A stretch of DNA of 36,276 bases, from the NCBI GenBank assembly GCA_023705945.1, contig BPTM01000193.1, forward strand, positions 1 through 36,276, in the 5' to 3' direction. The notes beneath the pieces are model-generated. The model saw only the letters and a list, made by a program, of their open reading frames with translations. It was not told the DNA's origin and made no database searches. This document shows positions 1 through 7,367 of this stretch, one piece after another; position 1 is the first letter of the stretch, and the number at the start of each line of letters is the position of its first letter. The translations under genes were made by a program, and so were the position numbers. The stretch comes from Candidatus Heimdallarchaeota archaeon (lineage in GTDB: Archaea; Asgardarchaeota; Heimdallarchaeia; Heimdallarchaeales; Heimdallarchaeaceae).

Positions 1-632
1 GTCCTATAATTGCTAAAAACTTTGTTTCAAACATAACGGATAGCATTATACCACTGGACTTTGCAAATAGAGAGCAATATGAAACAAACAGAGACAATTA
101 TCTTTCTGATTTAGATGAGTTGATATTTGATATCGAAGATTATTATTTCAATAGAACCAACGGCTTAAAGGTAGTTGTACAGCACCCCGCATTTTTCTAC
201 TTGTTGAATATGCTTGGTGTTGAAAGAGTAGGAATAATTGAAGAGCATGAAGGTTCAGAACCTTCAGCACAACACGTTCAAGAAATTGTTAACATTATGA
301 GAGAACAAAACGTGTCCACTATTATCACCCAACCACAAATTGAGGAGCAATTAATTTTACAGATTGCTAGGGATACAAATTCTAAACTTGCTAAATTATC
401 ACCAATGTTGCGCGATGATGTAAATGACAATTATATTAAAATGATAATAGATGATATTAACGCACTGTTGAATCCGGAAGATATAGAAGATAATCAATGG
501 ATTTTAACATCTTTAGCAATCGGTAGTGGATTTTTTGTGTGTAGTATTCTATTACTTGTCTATCTACGTTTTAAGGGAGACATTTTCAAATTCAAGAAAG
601 AAAAAAACAAACCAAAAACCAATAAGGAATGA
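1..632 (+). CDS. Metal (zinc-type) ABC transporter substrate-binding protein, C-terminal part, membrane anchored
   Basis: The reading frame is open from the first bases of the window, so the gene is cut at its 5' end; a TTG at 120 is an in-frame codon and not a convincing start. The visible protein has the C-terminal lobe pattern of ZnuA/TroA-like periplasmic binding proteins: a QHPAFFYLLNMLGV segment with the conserved metal-binding histidine, then EHEGSEPSAQHVQEIV, then STIITQPQIEEQ and a KLAKLSPM strand. Family members bind Zn or Mn outside the cell and hand it to an ABC permease. Unusually, the protein ends in a hydrophobic helix (ILTSLAIGSGFFVCSILLLV) followed by a Lys-rich tail, so it is probably held by a C-terminal anchor instead of a lipid. 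The transporter partners would lie upstream. Family assignment is firm; the exact metal is not. Confidence 0.75.
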   Translation, partial: PIIAKNFVSNITDSIIPLDFANREQYETNRDNYLSDLDELIFDIEDYYFNRTNGLKVVVQHPAFFYLLNMLGVERVGIIEEHEGSEPSAQHVQEIVNIMREQNVSTIITQPQIEEQLILQIARDTNSKLAKLSPMLRDDVNDNYIKMIIDDINALLNPEDIEDNQWILTSLAIGSGFFVCSILLLVYLRFKGDIFKFKKEKNKPKTNKE

Positions 633-636
633 TTTT

Positions 637-1425
637 GTGTCAGAAAAAACAGCTCTAATAACTGGAGCTTCAAGTGGAATTGGTAAATCTTTTGCAGAAA
701 TTCTCGCAAAGGAAGGATATAATTTAATTTTAGTTGCAAGAAGAAAACAGAAGTTAGATACATTAGCTGAAACTCTTACTAAGCAGTTTTCAATTGAAGC
801 TAAAGTTCTTGTCGCAGATCTATCTAAAATAGAACAAATAAAAGTGGTGGAAGAAGCTATAAAATCGTTGGATAACATTGATATTTTAGTCAATAATGCT
901 GGTTTTGGATTATCTTCTAGTTTTGCTGAAGGTAATTATGAACGGCAGCTAGATATGGTAAATATTCATGTTGTTGCCAGTTATATGTTAAGTCGTGCTA
1001 CAGTTCCTGTCATGCTTAGAGTGAATAAAGGACTAATAATCAACGTTTCATCCATGAGTGGATTAATGACAAAGCTTGGAGATGTGACTTATACTACAAC
1101 AAAAGCTTTTCTTATTGTACTTTCAGAATCTTTACAAGAGGAATTAAAAGATACAAATATTAAGATTCACGCTCTCTGTCCGGGAATGACCTACTCTGAA
1201 TTTCATGACACTAAAGATCTTGAAAAATTTGACCGTTCTACTGTACCAAAAAGACTCTGGATGAGTTCTAAGGAAGTTGCTACAAAATCTCTGAGAGCAG
1301 CTCGTAAAGGTAAAGTTGTTTATGTACCTGGCTTCCTTAATCGATTATCTTTACTCTTATCTAAATTGGTCTTTGTTAGAATAATATCACAATGGTTTAT
1401 CAAGAGAAATGAAAAGAAAGCATAA
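637..1425 (+). CDS. Short-chain dehydrogenase/reductase (SDR)
   Basis: Classical SDR of about 262 residues. Visible signatures are the Rossmann TGASSGIG near the N-terminus, NNAGFG in the middle, and a catalytic Ser then YTTTK (YxxxK) segment near residue 155. The arrangement is closest to the COG0300 branch (DltE, ketoacyl- and hydroxysteroid-dehydrogenase-like), which reduces carbonyls with NAD(P)H. The substrate cannot be read from sequence. I chose the GTG at 637 because it puts the nucleotide-binding strand at the usual distance from the start and has an AAGGA-like ribosome site about 9 nt upstream. The frame is open back to 526 but that part overlaps the preceding gene. The start lies 4 nt after the stop of the metal-binding protein gene, so the two are probably co-transcribed. 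A hydrophobic stretch near the C-terminus may give membrane contact. Confidence 0.85.
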   Translation: MSEKTALITGASSGIGKSFAEILAKEGYNLILVARRKQKLDTLAETLTKQFSIEAKVLVADLSKIEQIKVVEEAIKSLDNIDILVNNAGFGLSSSFAEGNYERQLDMVNIHVVASYMLSRATVPVMLRVNKGLIINVSSMSGLMTKLGDVTYTTTKAFLIVLSESLQEELKDTNIKIHALCPGMTYSEFHDTKDLEKFDRSTVPKRLWMSSKEVATKSLRAARKGKVVYVPGFLNRLSLLLSKLVFVRIISQWFIKRNEKKA

Positions 1426-1440
1426 CGTTTCAATTTTCTA

Positions 1441-2637
1441 CTATTCTAGCAATGGTTGAAGTGCATTGGTTATTTGCACTGTTCCATTTTTGCCAATTAC
1501 ATATGTATTTTCTGAACCTATAACCATCTCGTTTGGATAGATTAATTTTGGCTCTAATGCGATAACATTGCCTTCTTTTAAAATATAATCTGATTTTCCG
1601 GTGATAATTGGAAGCTCACTCAGTTCTAAACCAACTCCGTGTCCCAAGAAAGGTATCTGCCCACCAAGCATTAGCTCATTTTTAGCACCGAGTTCTTCAG
1701 CGAAGTCATATGTTTCATGATAAAGATCATTTACTTTTTTACCTATTTTCATCTTGTTACTCATGAATTTCTCAAATTCCCAGGTTTTTTGATATCTGTC
1801 TTTTATTTCTTCAGAAGCTTGACCTAGTACATGACATCTAGTTTCATCTGTAATGTAACCTTTGTAAGCTAGTGAATAATCTACGAAAATAATTTCTCCT
1901 TGCTTAATCTTCTTGAAACTCGGTCCCGATGGGTTTGATTGATGTATTCCAGGACCTGCTGTAGCTGTCAGAGTATAACTACTTATTGCAGTATTAGTTC
2001 CTGATAGGACAAGTCCTATACCTCCTGTCTCTGTATAGAAATCTCTACTCCTTACTGTAGGTTGTGCTCCTCTTATCCGCATTTCGGTGTTAAGTTTCGA
2101 GCTAGCCTCTATCTCAGTTATACCCTCATAAATTATAGATGGAAAAATATCATGGATTTCATCCAGAATACTCGCAGATTTTTTCAGAACTTTAATCTCA
2201 TTTTTACTTTTAACAGAACGTATATTCCGAAGTAAAGGGCCAATAGAGATCGCTTGCTTTTCTGAGAATATTTTTTCAGCTTTGTGATACATATTAGCAG
2301 GGAGAATATCTCCTTCGAGACCAAATTTGCCTCCCTTTACTCTAACTCCCCAATCATCTAATTGTGAGAAAATTTCTCTCGTATTTTTTATTATAATAAT
2401 ATTATCTATTGCTGTTTCTTGCTCTATTCTGTTGATATCTCGCCTTCCAAAGAGTAATGGTTCACTTTCAGCTGGTATCACTAGTATGCAAGATTGACCA
2501 GTTCCTGAATAATAATAGAGATCGGATTTATATTGAATTATAGAAAAATCTATTTTAGATTCCACAAGCTCTTTTTGATGATTCTCTATCCTGTCTAAAA
2601 ACTCTTTTTTAGGAAAAAAGTCATGTTCTAATATCAT
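1441..2637 (-). CDS. M24-family metallopeptidase (Xaa-Pro dipeptidase / aminopeptidase P type)
   Basis: About 398 residues with the two-domain layout of creatinase/prolidase-like enzymes: an N-terminal creatinase-like domain, then the pita-bread catalytic domain. The dinuclear metal ligands are visible in order: Asp in IIFVDYSLAY, Asp in YITDETR, His in LGHGVGLELSE, Glu in IALEPK, and Glu in IGSENTYVI. The family cleaves X-Pro bonds in peptides with Mn, Co or Zn. The ATG at 2637 gives MILEHDFFPKKEF, the normal N-terminus. The frame can be extended to 2706, but that adds a hydrophobic stretch and overlaps the preceding gene, so I reject it. It is last in a leftward run (4203 to 1441) and ends 15 nt from the convergent dehydrogenase gene. 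Confidence 0.85.
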   Translation of the reverse strand: MILEHDFFPKKEFLDRIENHQKELVESKIDFSIIQYKSDLYYYSGTGQSCILVIPAESEPLLFGRRDINRIEQETAIDNIIIIKNTREIFSQLDDWGVRVKGGKFGLEGDILPANMYHKAEKIFSEKQAISIGPLLRNIRSVKSKNEIKVLKKSASILDEIHDIFPSIIYEGITEIEASSKLNTEMRIRGAQPTVRSRDFYTETGGIGLVLSGTNTAISSYTLTATAGPGIHQSNPSGPSFKKIKQGEIIFVDYSLAYKGYITDETRCHVLGQASEEIKDRYQKTWEFEKFMSNKMKIGKKVNDLYHETYDFAEELGAKNELMLGGQIPFLGHGVGLELSELPIITGKSDYILKEGNVIALEPKLIYPNEMVIGSENTYVIGKNGTVQITNALQPLLE

Positions 2638-2687
2638 TAAAGCGATGTAAATAAAGAAGATAAAATATTTTGTGATGGGTGAATAAT

Positions 2688-3344
2688 TTAGACAACTTGT
2701 ACCCATCGAGGTTCAAATTGATTTTTAGCAAACTTGATCCTAACGAGCTGTTGAGGACCTGTGGGTTCATCTGTTCTTTTTGATTCAGCTAGGACGTCAA
2801 CTATTGTATGGAGAGTTTTTTCTGTTTGTTCGTCTATAACTCCAGAGTCTAATAAGAGTAAAATGGCTTGATTTCTATCTCTAATCCTTGCTGCTAATGT
2901 TTGAAGGAAGTTTAGAACCTGCATTGGTTCAGTATATAAAGTTAGGAGAGCAAGTTGATCAAACACAATTCGTAGATTTTCAGCTTTTTGAGATTGTTCA
3001 TTCAAGGTAACAGAGAGTGTGAGTAAATCGTTTGCATTGTCCAAGAAGAATGTTTTAGGCGGTTTCTCCTCAGGAATAGATCTATAAGAAACAGCATCTA
3101 TAATGTTAAGTTGACCTTTTTTAAGGTATGTTTCATTTTTCGCGTCTCGTTTTTTTAATTCTTCGAGATAGTCATTTGCAGAATGAGCGAAGAGAACCGC
3201 TATAACATTTTCTCCTTTCTGAAAGCCATCTTCAACAAATCGGAATGCTATCTCTTCTTTTGCTGTTCCTGATTCACCTATCATTAAGATTACAGAACTT
3301 TCAACACTATCAACCAAAATATCAATACTAGTTCTAACTGACAT
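2688..3344 (-). CDS. RecA/KaiC-like ATPase with degenerate Walker A
   Basis: A 218-residue single-domain protein resembling the KaiC/RadA-like ATPase group (COG0467), many of whose archaeal members serve in signalling. The strand-loop at residues 18-30 reads MIGESGTAKEEIAF. It follows the GxxGxxK frame of a Walker A, but the Ser/Thr after Lys is Glu, so the magnesium-coordinating hydroxyl is missing. A Walker-B-like strand LRIVFDQLALL is present near residue 123, and ILLLLDSGV looks like the next core strand. It may bind nucleotide poorly or be a regulatory pseudo-ATPase. It starts 14 nt after the nucleotidyltransferase gene, so the two share a transcript. Fold assignment is moderate and the function is unknown. 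Confidence 0.6.
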   Translation of the reverse strand: MSVRTSIDILVDSVESSVILMIGESGTAKEEIAFRFVEDGFQKGENVIAVLFAHSANDYLEELKKRDAKNETYLKKGQLNIIDAVSYRSIPEEKPPKTFFLDNANDLLTLSVTLNEQSQKAENLRIVFDQLALLTLYTEPMQVLNFLQTLAARIRDRNQAILLLLDSGVIDEQTEKTLHTIVDVLAESKRTDEPTGPQQLVRIKFAKNQFEPRWVQVV

Positions 3345-3357
3345 ACATAATCCTCTT

Positions 3358-4203
3358 TTATTTCAATTCAGCAACAACTTTCTTACAAAAGTTTAAGGAT
3401 TTAGGGATGAAGTCTTTAGTATCAAGAGTCTTTGCTGCAAGCCTTAGTCCATGACTGATTTGGATTGGTTCTATATCTAGCTTCTTTTTGTATTTTTCTT
3501 CAAAAAGAATTATAGCTGAACTTCGGTAAAACTCTGTTTCTCCATGATAATAGAGATATGCGCACCCACATCCAAGTACTGCTTCTACAGTTAAGTAGAG
3601 TTTGTCGTAAGCTTCAATCTCATCAGTCGAAATAATCTCTTCAAGTTGTTCCAGATAGACTTTAGCCATCTCTTTAGCAGACATTTTAATGTTTTCTTCA
3701 CTAATTTTAATTTTTGTAAAAAGATTGTCTCCAAGTAGAGCTCTACCTCGTTGAGCTACCAGTACTTTTGTCCAAGGATAATCTGTTTCCCCATCGATGG
3801 GCACATCATTTGCTCCTAAAACTTCAACATCGATTATTGAACCATATAGTGGATCTTCTAGATACTTTAAAACAATCTTACTTATTGCTTCCATCGATTT
3901 TTCAAAATTATCTCCAGATGCTTTTTCATCTAAGACTATAAGAAAATCGCAATCAGATTCACCTGCGATGTGCTCTTTTGAGACATAGCTTCCTAATAAA
4001 AGAAGGCTCTTAACTTCTTTGGACAATTCGTTTTTGATATCTTTAGTAAATCCATCAACCAGATTTTTGTATTCATCTCGCATTAAGATAGGTCCCATTG
4101 GTTTTCCGTCAGGACCTAGTGGTCTACCATCAGGACCAGCGCGACGAATACCAGGACTTCGAGGTGGAGGGCTTGCAGGAGGTTTAGAGGGGGGTGTGCT
4201 CAT
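3358..4203 (-). CDS. Nucleotidyltransferase-fold protein (pol beta/MNT type) with Pro/Gly-rich N-terminus
   Basis: 281 residues. The core LLLLGSYVSKEH followed by GESDCDFLIVLDE matches the GS-x(n)-DxD signature of the minimal nucleotidyltransferase superfamily, and a third acidic position, IDVEVLG, follows about 45 residues later. A helical C-terminal half with YLYYHGETEFYRSS resembles the HEPN/substrate-domain region of such enzymes. The first 40 residues are low-complexity: PPSKPPASPPPRSPG, then two GPDG(R/K)P repeats, giving a disordered or collagen-like tail. Possible roles range from nucleotide transfer to small molecules to protein nucleotidylation; none can be chosen here. It is the first gene of a leftward run with the KaiC-like ATPase and is divergent from the P-type ATPase. 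Confidence 0.7.
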   Translation of the reverse strand: MSTPPSKPPASPPPRSPGIRRAGPDGRPLGPDGKPMGPILMRDEYKNLVDGFTKDIKNELSKEVKSLLLLGSYVSKEHIAGESDCDFLIVLDEKASGDNFEKSMEAISKIVLKYLEDPLYGSIIDVEVLGANDVPIDGETDYPWTKVLVAQRGRALLGDNLFTKIKISEENIKMSAKEMAKVYLEQLEEIISTDEIEAYDKLYLTVEAVLGCGCAYLYYHGETEFYRSSAIILFEEKYKKKLDIEPIQISHGLRLAAKTLDTKDFIPKSLNFCKKVVAELK

Positions 4204-4220
4204 AGTTATTCACTTGTTAT

Positions 4221-4230
4221 CTTTATTTTT
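4221..4230 (-). promoter_or_regulatory. TATA-like element, near-leaderless promoter of the nucleotidyltransferase gene
   Basis: On the minus strand the sequence AAAAATAAAG is centred about 23 nt before the ATG at 4203. Archaeal TATA boxes lie about 25 nt before the transcript start, so the mRNA would begin at or very near the start codon. No ribosome-binding site is visible, which agrees with a leaderless transcript. Confidence 0.4.
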
Positions 4231-4331
4231 GTTTGTCGCTAAACAAATAATTGTGGATACTCTCTTAAACTTTACTTAATTTATAAAAGAAATGTTTATT
4301 GTTAAATATTTCTCAACAAATCAGCTTAAAG

Positions 4332-4339
4332 TTTATATT
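4332..4339 (+). promoter_or_regulatory. TATA box upstream of the P-type ATPase gene
   Basis: The octamer TTTATATT stands 42 nt before the ATG at 4382 and is preceded by purine-rich AAAG that could be a BRE. The same octamer stands at nearly the same distance before the dehydrogenase gene at 7368, so the two genes appear to have matching promoters. Confidence 0.5.
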
Positions 4340-4381
4340 GCATGGCTTTGTTAATTTCTTACCATAGCTGGTTGTGTGCTC

Positions 4382-7276
4382 ATGCGAAAAAAGGCCAAGC
4401 AAACAGAATTTTTAACTCAAAAATACTTGTGTCCTCATCATCTTTCTGTAGATAAAATTAGTGAAAAACTAGATACCGATATCAGATTCGGATTACATGA
4501 TGAAGAAGCAGCCAAACGATTAGAACAAAATGGTCCTAACGTAATTCCAAAAATTAAAGGATCAATTTGGGAGATATATTTAGCTCCATTATTCAATTGG
4601 TTAATCAATATTTACCTAATTGTTTCTTCTATTCTAATATTTATGGCAATATGGGTTGATGGTGTTATTGGGCAAATTGGCTTTTGGCTAATAATAATTG
4701 TTTTCAATATTGGTTTTACCATTTTTCAACAAATAAGAGCCCAATTCAAGTTGGATGCATTGCACAAGCTAGCTGCTCCGAGCACTACAGTTATACGAGA
4801 CGGTGTACCTGGACAAATAGATGCAGTAAATTTGGTACCGGGTGATTTAATCGAATTAGATCAAGGAGATGGTGTTCCAGCCGATTCAAGAATTATCTAT
4901 TCGAGTAATTGTCTAGTAAATGAAAGCGCATTAACTGGTGAATCAGTAGCTGTGGAAAAAACCCACAATCCAAAAAGTATTCTTCAAGAAGATACTCCCA
5001 TATCGCTTAGAACTAACATGCTTTACACAGGTACTTTTATTGAAGTAGGTAGAGTAGATGCAATTGTGGTAAATACAGGTATCTATACAGAAATTGGAAA
5101 ATTATCCACAGAACTACAAAAGATAGGAACGACAGATATCCCGATTCGAGCTAAAGTAAATAGATTAGCTAAATGGTTAGGATTAACTGTTCTAGCTTAT
5201 CTAGTAATCTCAATAGCATACAAAACAATCTATTACTACACAATTGGTGGAGATCAACCACTACCAAATCAGATTGTAGATTCTATAACAACTTCAATGG
5301 CGATTATGCCCATAAGTATCCCACTATTGACGACTTTGATATTACTAACAGGAGTATTATCGATGGCAAAAGACAGAGTAATAATTCGGAATCTTTCTGC
5401 GGTAGAAACATTGGGTAGAAGTTCGATTTTATGTACTGATAAAACAGGAACTATAACAACTAATATGATGACAGTCCAAAGGATTTGGGATACTAGTCAA
5501 TTTTATGGTGTATCTGGAATAGGATACAGTAACAAAGGTGCAATAGTTCCTCTTGGTGATGAACCAGAAAATTTCTCGGAAGACATGTATATACCTGACT
5601 CGATTAAACCTTTTGCAGAAGATTCAAAATTAGAGTATTTGCTTGTCGGAGGAATGTTAAATAACAATGCTCATTTGATCGTAGAAGAAGTTTTTGAACC
5701 TCATCATCAAATCTCATGGAAAACTACAGGGGATCCAACAGATGGGGCATTTTTAGCGTTATTCAATAAATCAGGATTAAATGACAAGGAAACAAAGAAA
5801 CAATATGGATACATTATGGAATACAATTTTGATTCAACACTGAAACGGATGAGCAAAACTTATCAAGATAAGGAAGGGTATTCGCTTTTTTGTAAAGGTG
5901 CAACAGAGACAATTTTGCCCTTATGCAATAGGATTGGTAGTCCATCAGAATACAGTGAATTAACAAAAGAAGATATTGAGAAAATAGATGAATATGTCAG
6001 TGAGTTTGCATCAAAAGGTTACAGAGTAATTTCTTTAGCAATAAGACCAATGGATAAAGATACACTATTAAGTCATGATAGAGAAGAATCAGAGCAAGAA
6101 TTAATCTATAATGGTTTTGTTTGCATGTTGGATCCAGCTCGTTATGGCGTTGGTGAAGCAGTGAATATGTGTTACAAAGCTGGGGTTACTCCAATAATGA
6201 TAACAGGAGATAGCCCTCTAACCGCAAGAGCAATTGCTAAAGAAGTAGGAATTGTTCAAAAAGATGAACTAGCAGTAGAAGGGAATAATATTGCGAAGCT
6301 TTCAGAAGAAGAATTTTTCAATACAAGAATATTTGCTAGAGTTTCCCCACAACACAAACAAGTAATTATAGAGAAATATCAGGGCAAGAACAAGATCATA
6401 GCAATGTGCGGAGATGGTGTAAATGATTCCTTGGCATTAACAATGGCTGATGTTGGAATTTGTATGGGAATCGCTGGAACGGAAACAGCTAAACAAGCTT
6501 CTGATGTTATTATTGCTGATGATAGTTTTACCAGTACTGTTTTAGGTATTAGAGAAGGAAGAGGATTGTTTAATCGTATTAGAATTATGATTTTCTTTTA
6601 CATTGCTCTAAACATAGCCGAAGCAATTTTGTATTTCACTAGTTCATTTATTCCTGATTTTGCACTCGTTACCAGTTTCCAGCGAGTTTATATTTTCTCT
6701 ACTGCTCACTTAATCCCACCCTTTGCTTTTATTTTTGATAGCATAACTCAGGAAATAATGGAGTACCCTCCAAGAGATGATGAAGACATTTTCAACAGAC
6801 GCTATATAGGCGCTCTTGTAGTACTTGCACTTTCTCTAGCATTCGCTGCTGGATTGATTTACCTCTTAGCTTTTTTTGGCATTATACCTACAACAACTAA
6901 CACGCTAAATGAAGTCAGTCTACTAGCAGATTTGCAACAAGCTAAAGCAAGAACTATGTTTATTTCAATAATCGTCATTTCAGAAAGTTTAGTAGTGTTG
7001 ATGCTCCGTCGACTAAACAAACCAGTTCATAAATCTATAAAAGAAGATTGGAAATGGGTAGTTATGTTACTTGTAATAGTTGTACCGATTCTACATGTTA
7101 TCCTAATGTACTCTAGTTGGCTCCAAGAAATTGTTCTCATATTCTTTGATGACCCTTATGTTTTTATGCCACTTGGAATTACGGATTGGTTGATTGTTAT
7201 TGGTGCAATAGCTATCCCTCTTACGGCAATAGAGATTTACAAATGGTTTGTTAGAAGGAAGAATAAGTACTTCTAG
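4382..7276 (+). CDS. P-type cation-transporting ATPase, divergent P2/P3-like
   Basis: About 964 residues with all catalytic landmarks: a Cation_ATPase_N-like segment (residues 15-60), TGES at about 185 (actuator), the phosphorylated Asp in LCTDKTGTITTN at about 353, KGATE, DPAR and MITGDSPLTA in the nucleotide domain, and MCGDGVND at about 676. Roughly ten membrane helices are expected. The ion-binding region is odd. The helix-4 motif reads MPISIPLL where calcium pumps have PEGLP. The helix 5-6 region reads TAHLIPPFAFIFDSITQE instead of the usual N-L-V-T-D-G-x-P pattern. The transported ion therefore cannot be assigned. Start ATG 4382; an in-frame GTG at 4376 is possible. It is a monocistronic unit with its own TATA box and a T-rich 3' end. 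Confidence 0.9.
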   Translation: MRKKAKQTEFLTQKYLCPHHLSVDKISEKLDTDIRFGLHDEEAAKRLEQNGPNVIPKIKGSIWEIYLAPLFNWLINIYLIVSSILIFMAIWVDGVIGQIGFWLIIIVFNIGFTIFQQIRAQFKLDALHKLAAPSTTVIRDGVPGQIDAVNLVPGDLIELDQGDGVPADSRIIYSSNCLVNESALTGESVAVEKTHNPKSILQEDTPISLRTNMLYTGTFIEVGRVDAIVVNTGIYTEIGKLSTELQKIGTTDIPIRAKVNRLAKWLGLTVLAYLVISIAYKTIYYYTIGGDQPLPNQIVDSITTSMAIMPISIPLLTTLILLTGVLSMAKDRVIIRNLSAVETLGRSSILCTDKTGTITTNMMTVQRIWDTSQFYGVSGIGYSNKGAIVPLGDEPENFSEDMYIPDSIKPFAEDSKLEYLLVGGMLNNNAHLIVEEVFEPHHQISWKTTGDPTDGAFLALFNKSGLNDKETKKQYGYIMEYNFDSTLKRMSKTYQDKEGYSLFCKGATETILPLCNRIGSPSEYSELTKEDIEKIDEYVSEFASKGYRVISLAIRPMDKDTLLSHDREESEQELIYNGFVCMLDPARYGVGEAVNMCYKAGVTPIMITGDSPLTARAIAKEVGIVQKDELAVEGNNIAKLSEEEFFNTRIFARVSPQHKQVIIEKYQGKNKIIAMCGDGVNDSLALTMADVGICMGIAGTETAKQASDVIIADDSFTSTVLGIREGRGLFNRIRIMIFFYIALNIAEAILYFTSSFIPDFALVTSFQRVYIFSTAHLIPPFAFIFDSITQEIMEYPPRDDEDIFNRRYIGALVVLALSLAFAAGLIYLLAFFGIIPTTTNTLNEVSLLADLQQAKARTMFISIIVISESLVVLMLRRLNKPVHKSIKEDWKWVVMLLVIVVPILHVILMYSSWLQEIVLIFFDDPYVFMPLGITDWLIVIGAIAIPLTAIEIYKWFVRRKNKYF

Positions 7277-7300
7277 TTCTTTCTATTTTCTCTTTTTGTG
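7277..7300 (+). terminator. T-rich probable transcription end after the P-type ATPase gene
   Basis: The 24 nt after the stop are mostly pyrimidine with runs of T. Archaeal RNA polymerase terminates at such T tracts. No hairpin is needed or seen. Confidence 0.35.
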
Positions 7301-7318
7301 TAAGTTTCATAGTGAAAA

Positions 7319-7326
7319 TTTATATT
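7319..7326 (+). promoter_or_regulatory. TATA box of the FAD/Fe-S dehydrogenase operon
   Basis: TTTATATT, preceded by GTGAAAA, lies 41 nt before the ATG at 7368. It is identical to the P-type ATPase promoter octamer and at matching distance. Confidence 0.5.
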
Positions 7327-7367
7327 GAGAGTTGAGCTTTTCAATTTAGATGCTTTCTGGTGAATAA

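Noticed and set aside
2638-2706. N-terminal extension of the M24 peptidase as a signal anchor
   Set aside because: The extension overlaps the upstream coding region, and the ATG at 2637 already gives a complete N-terminal domain.
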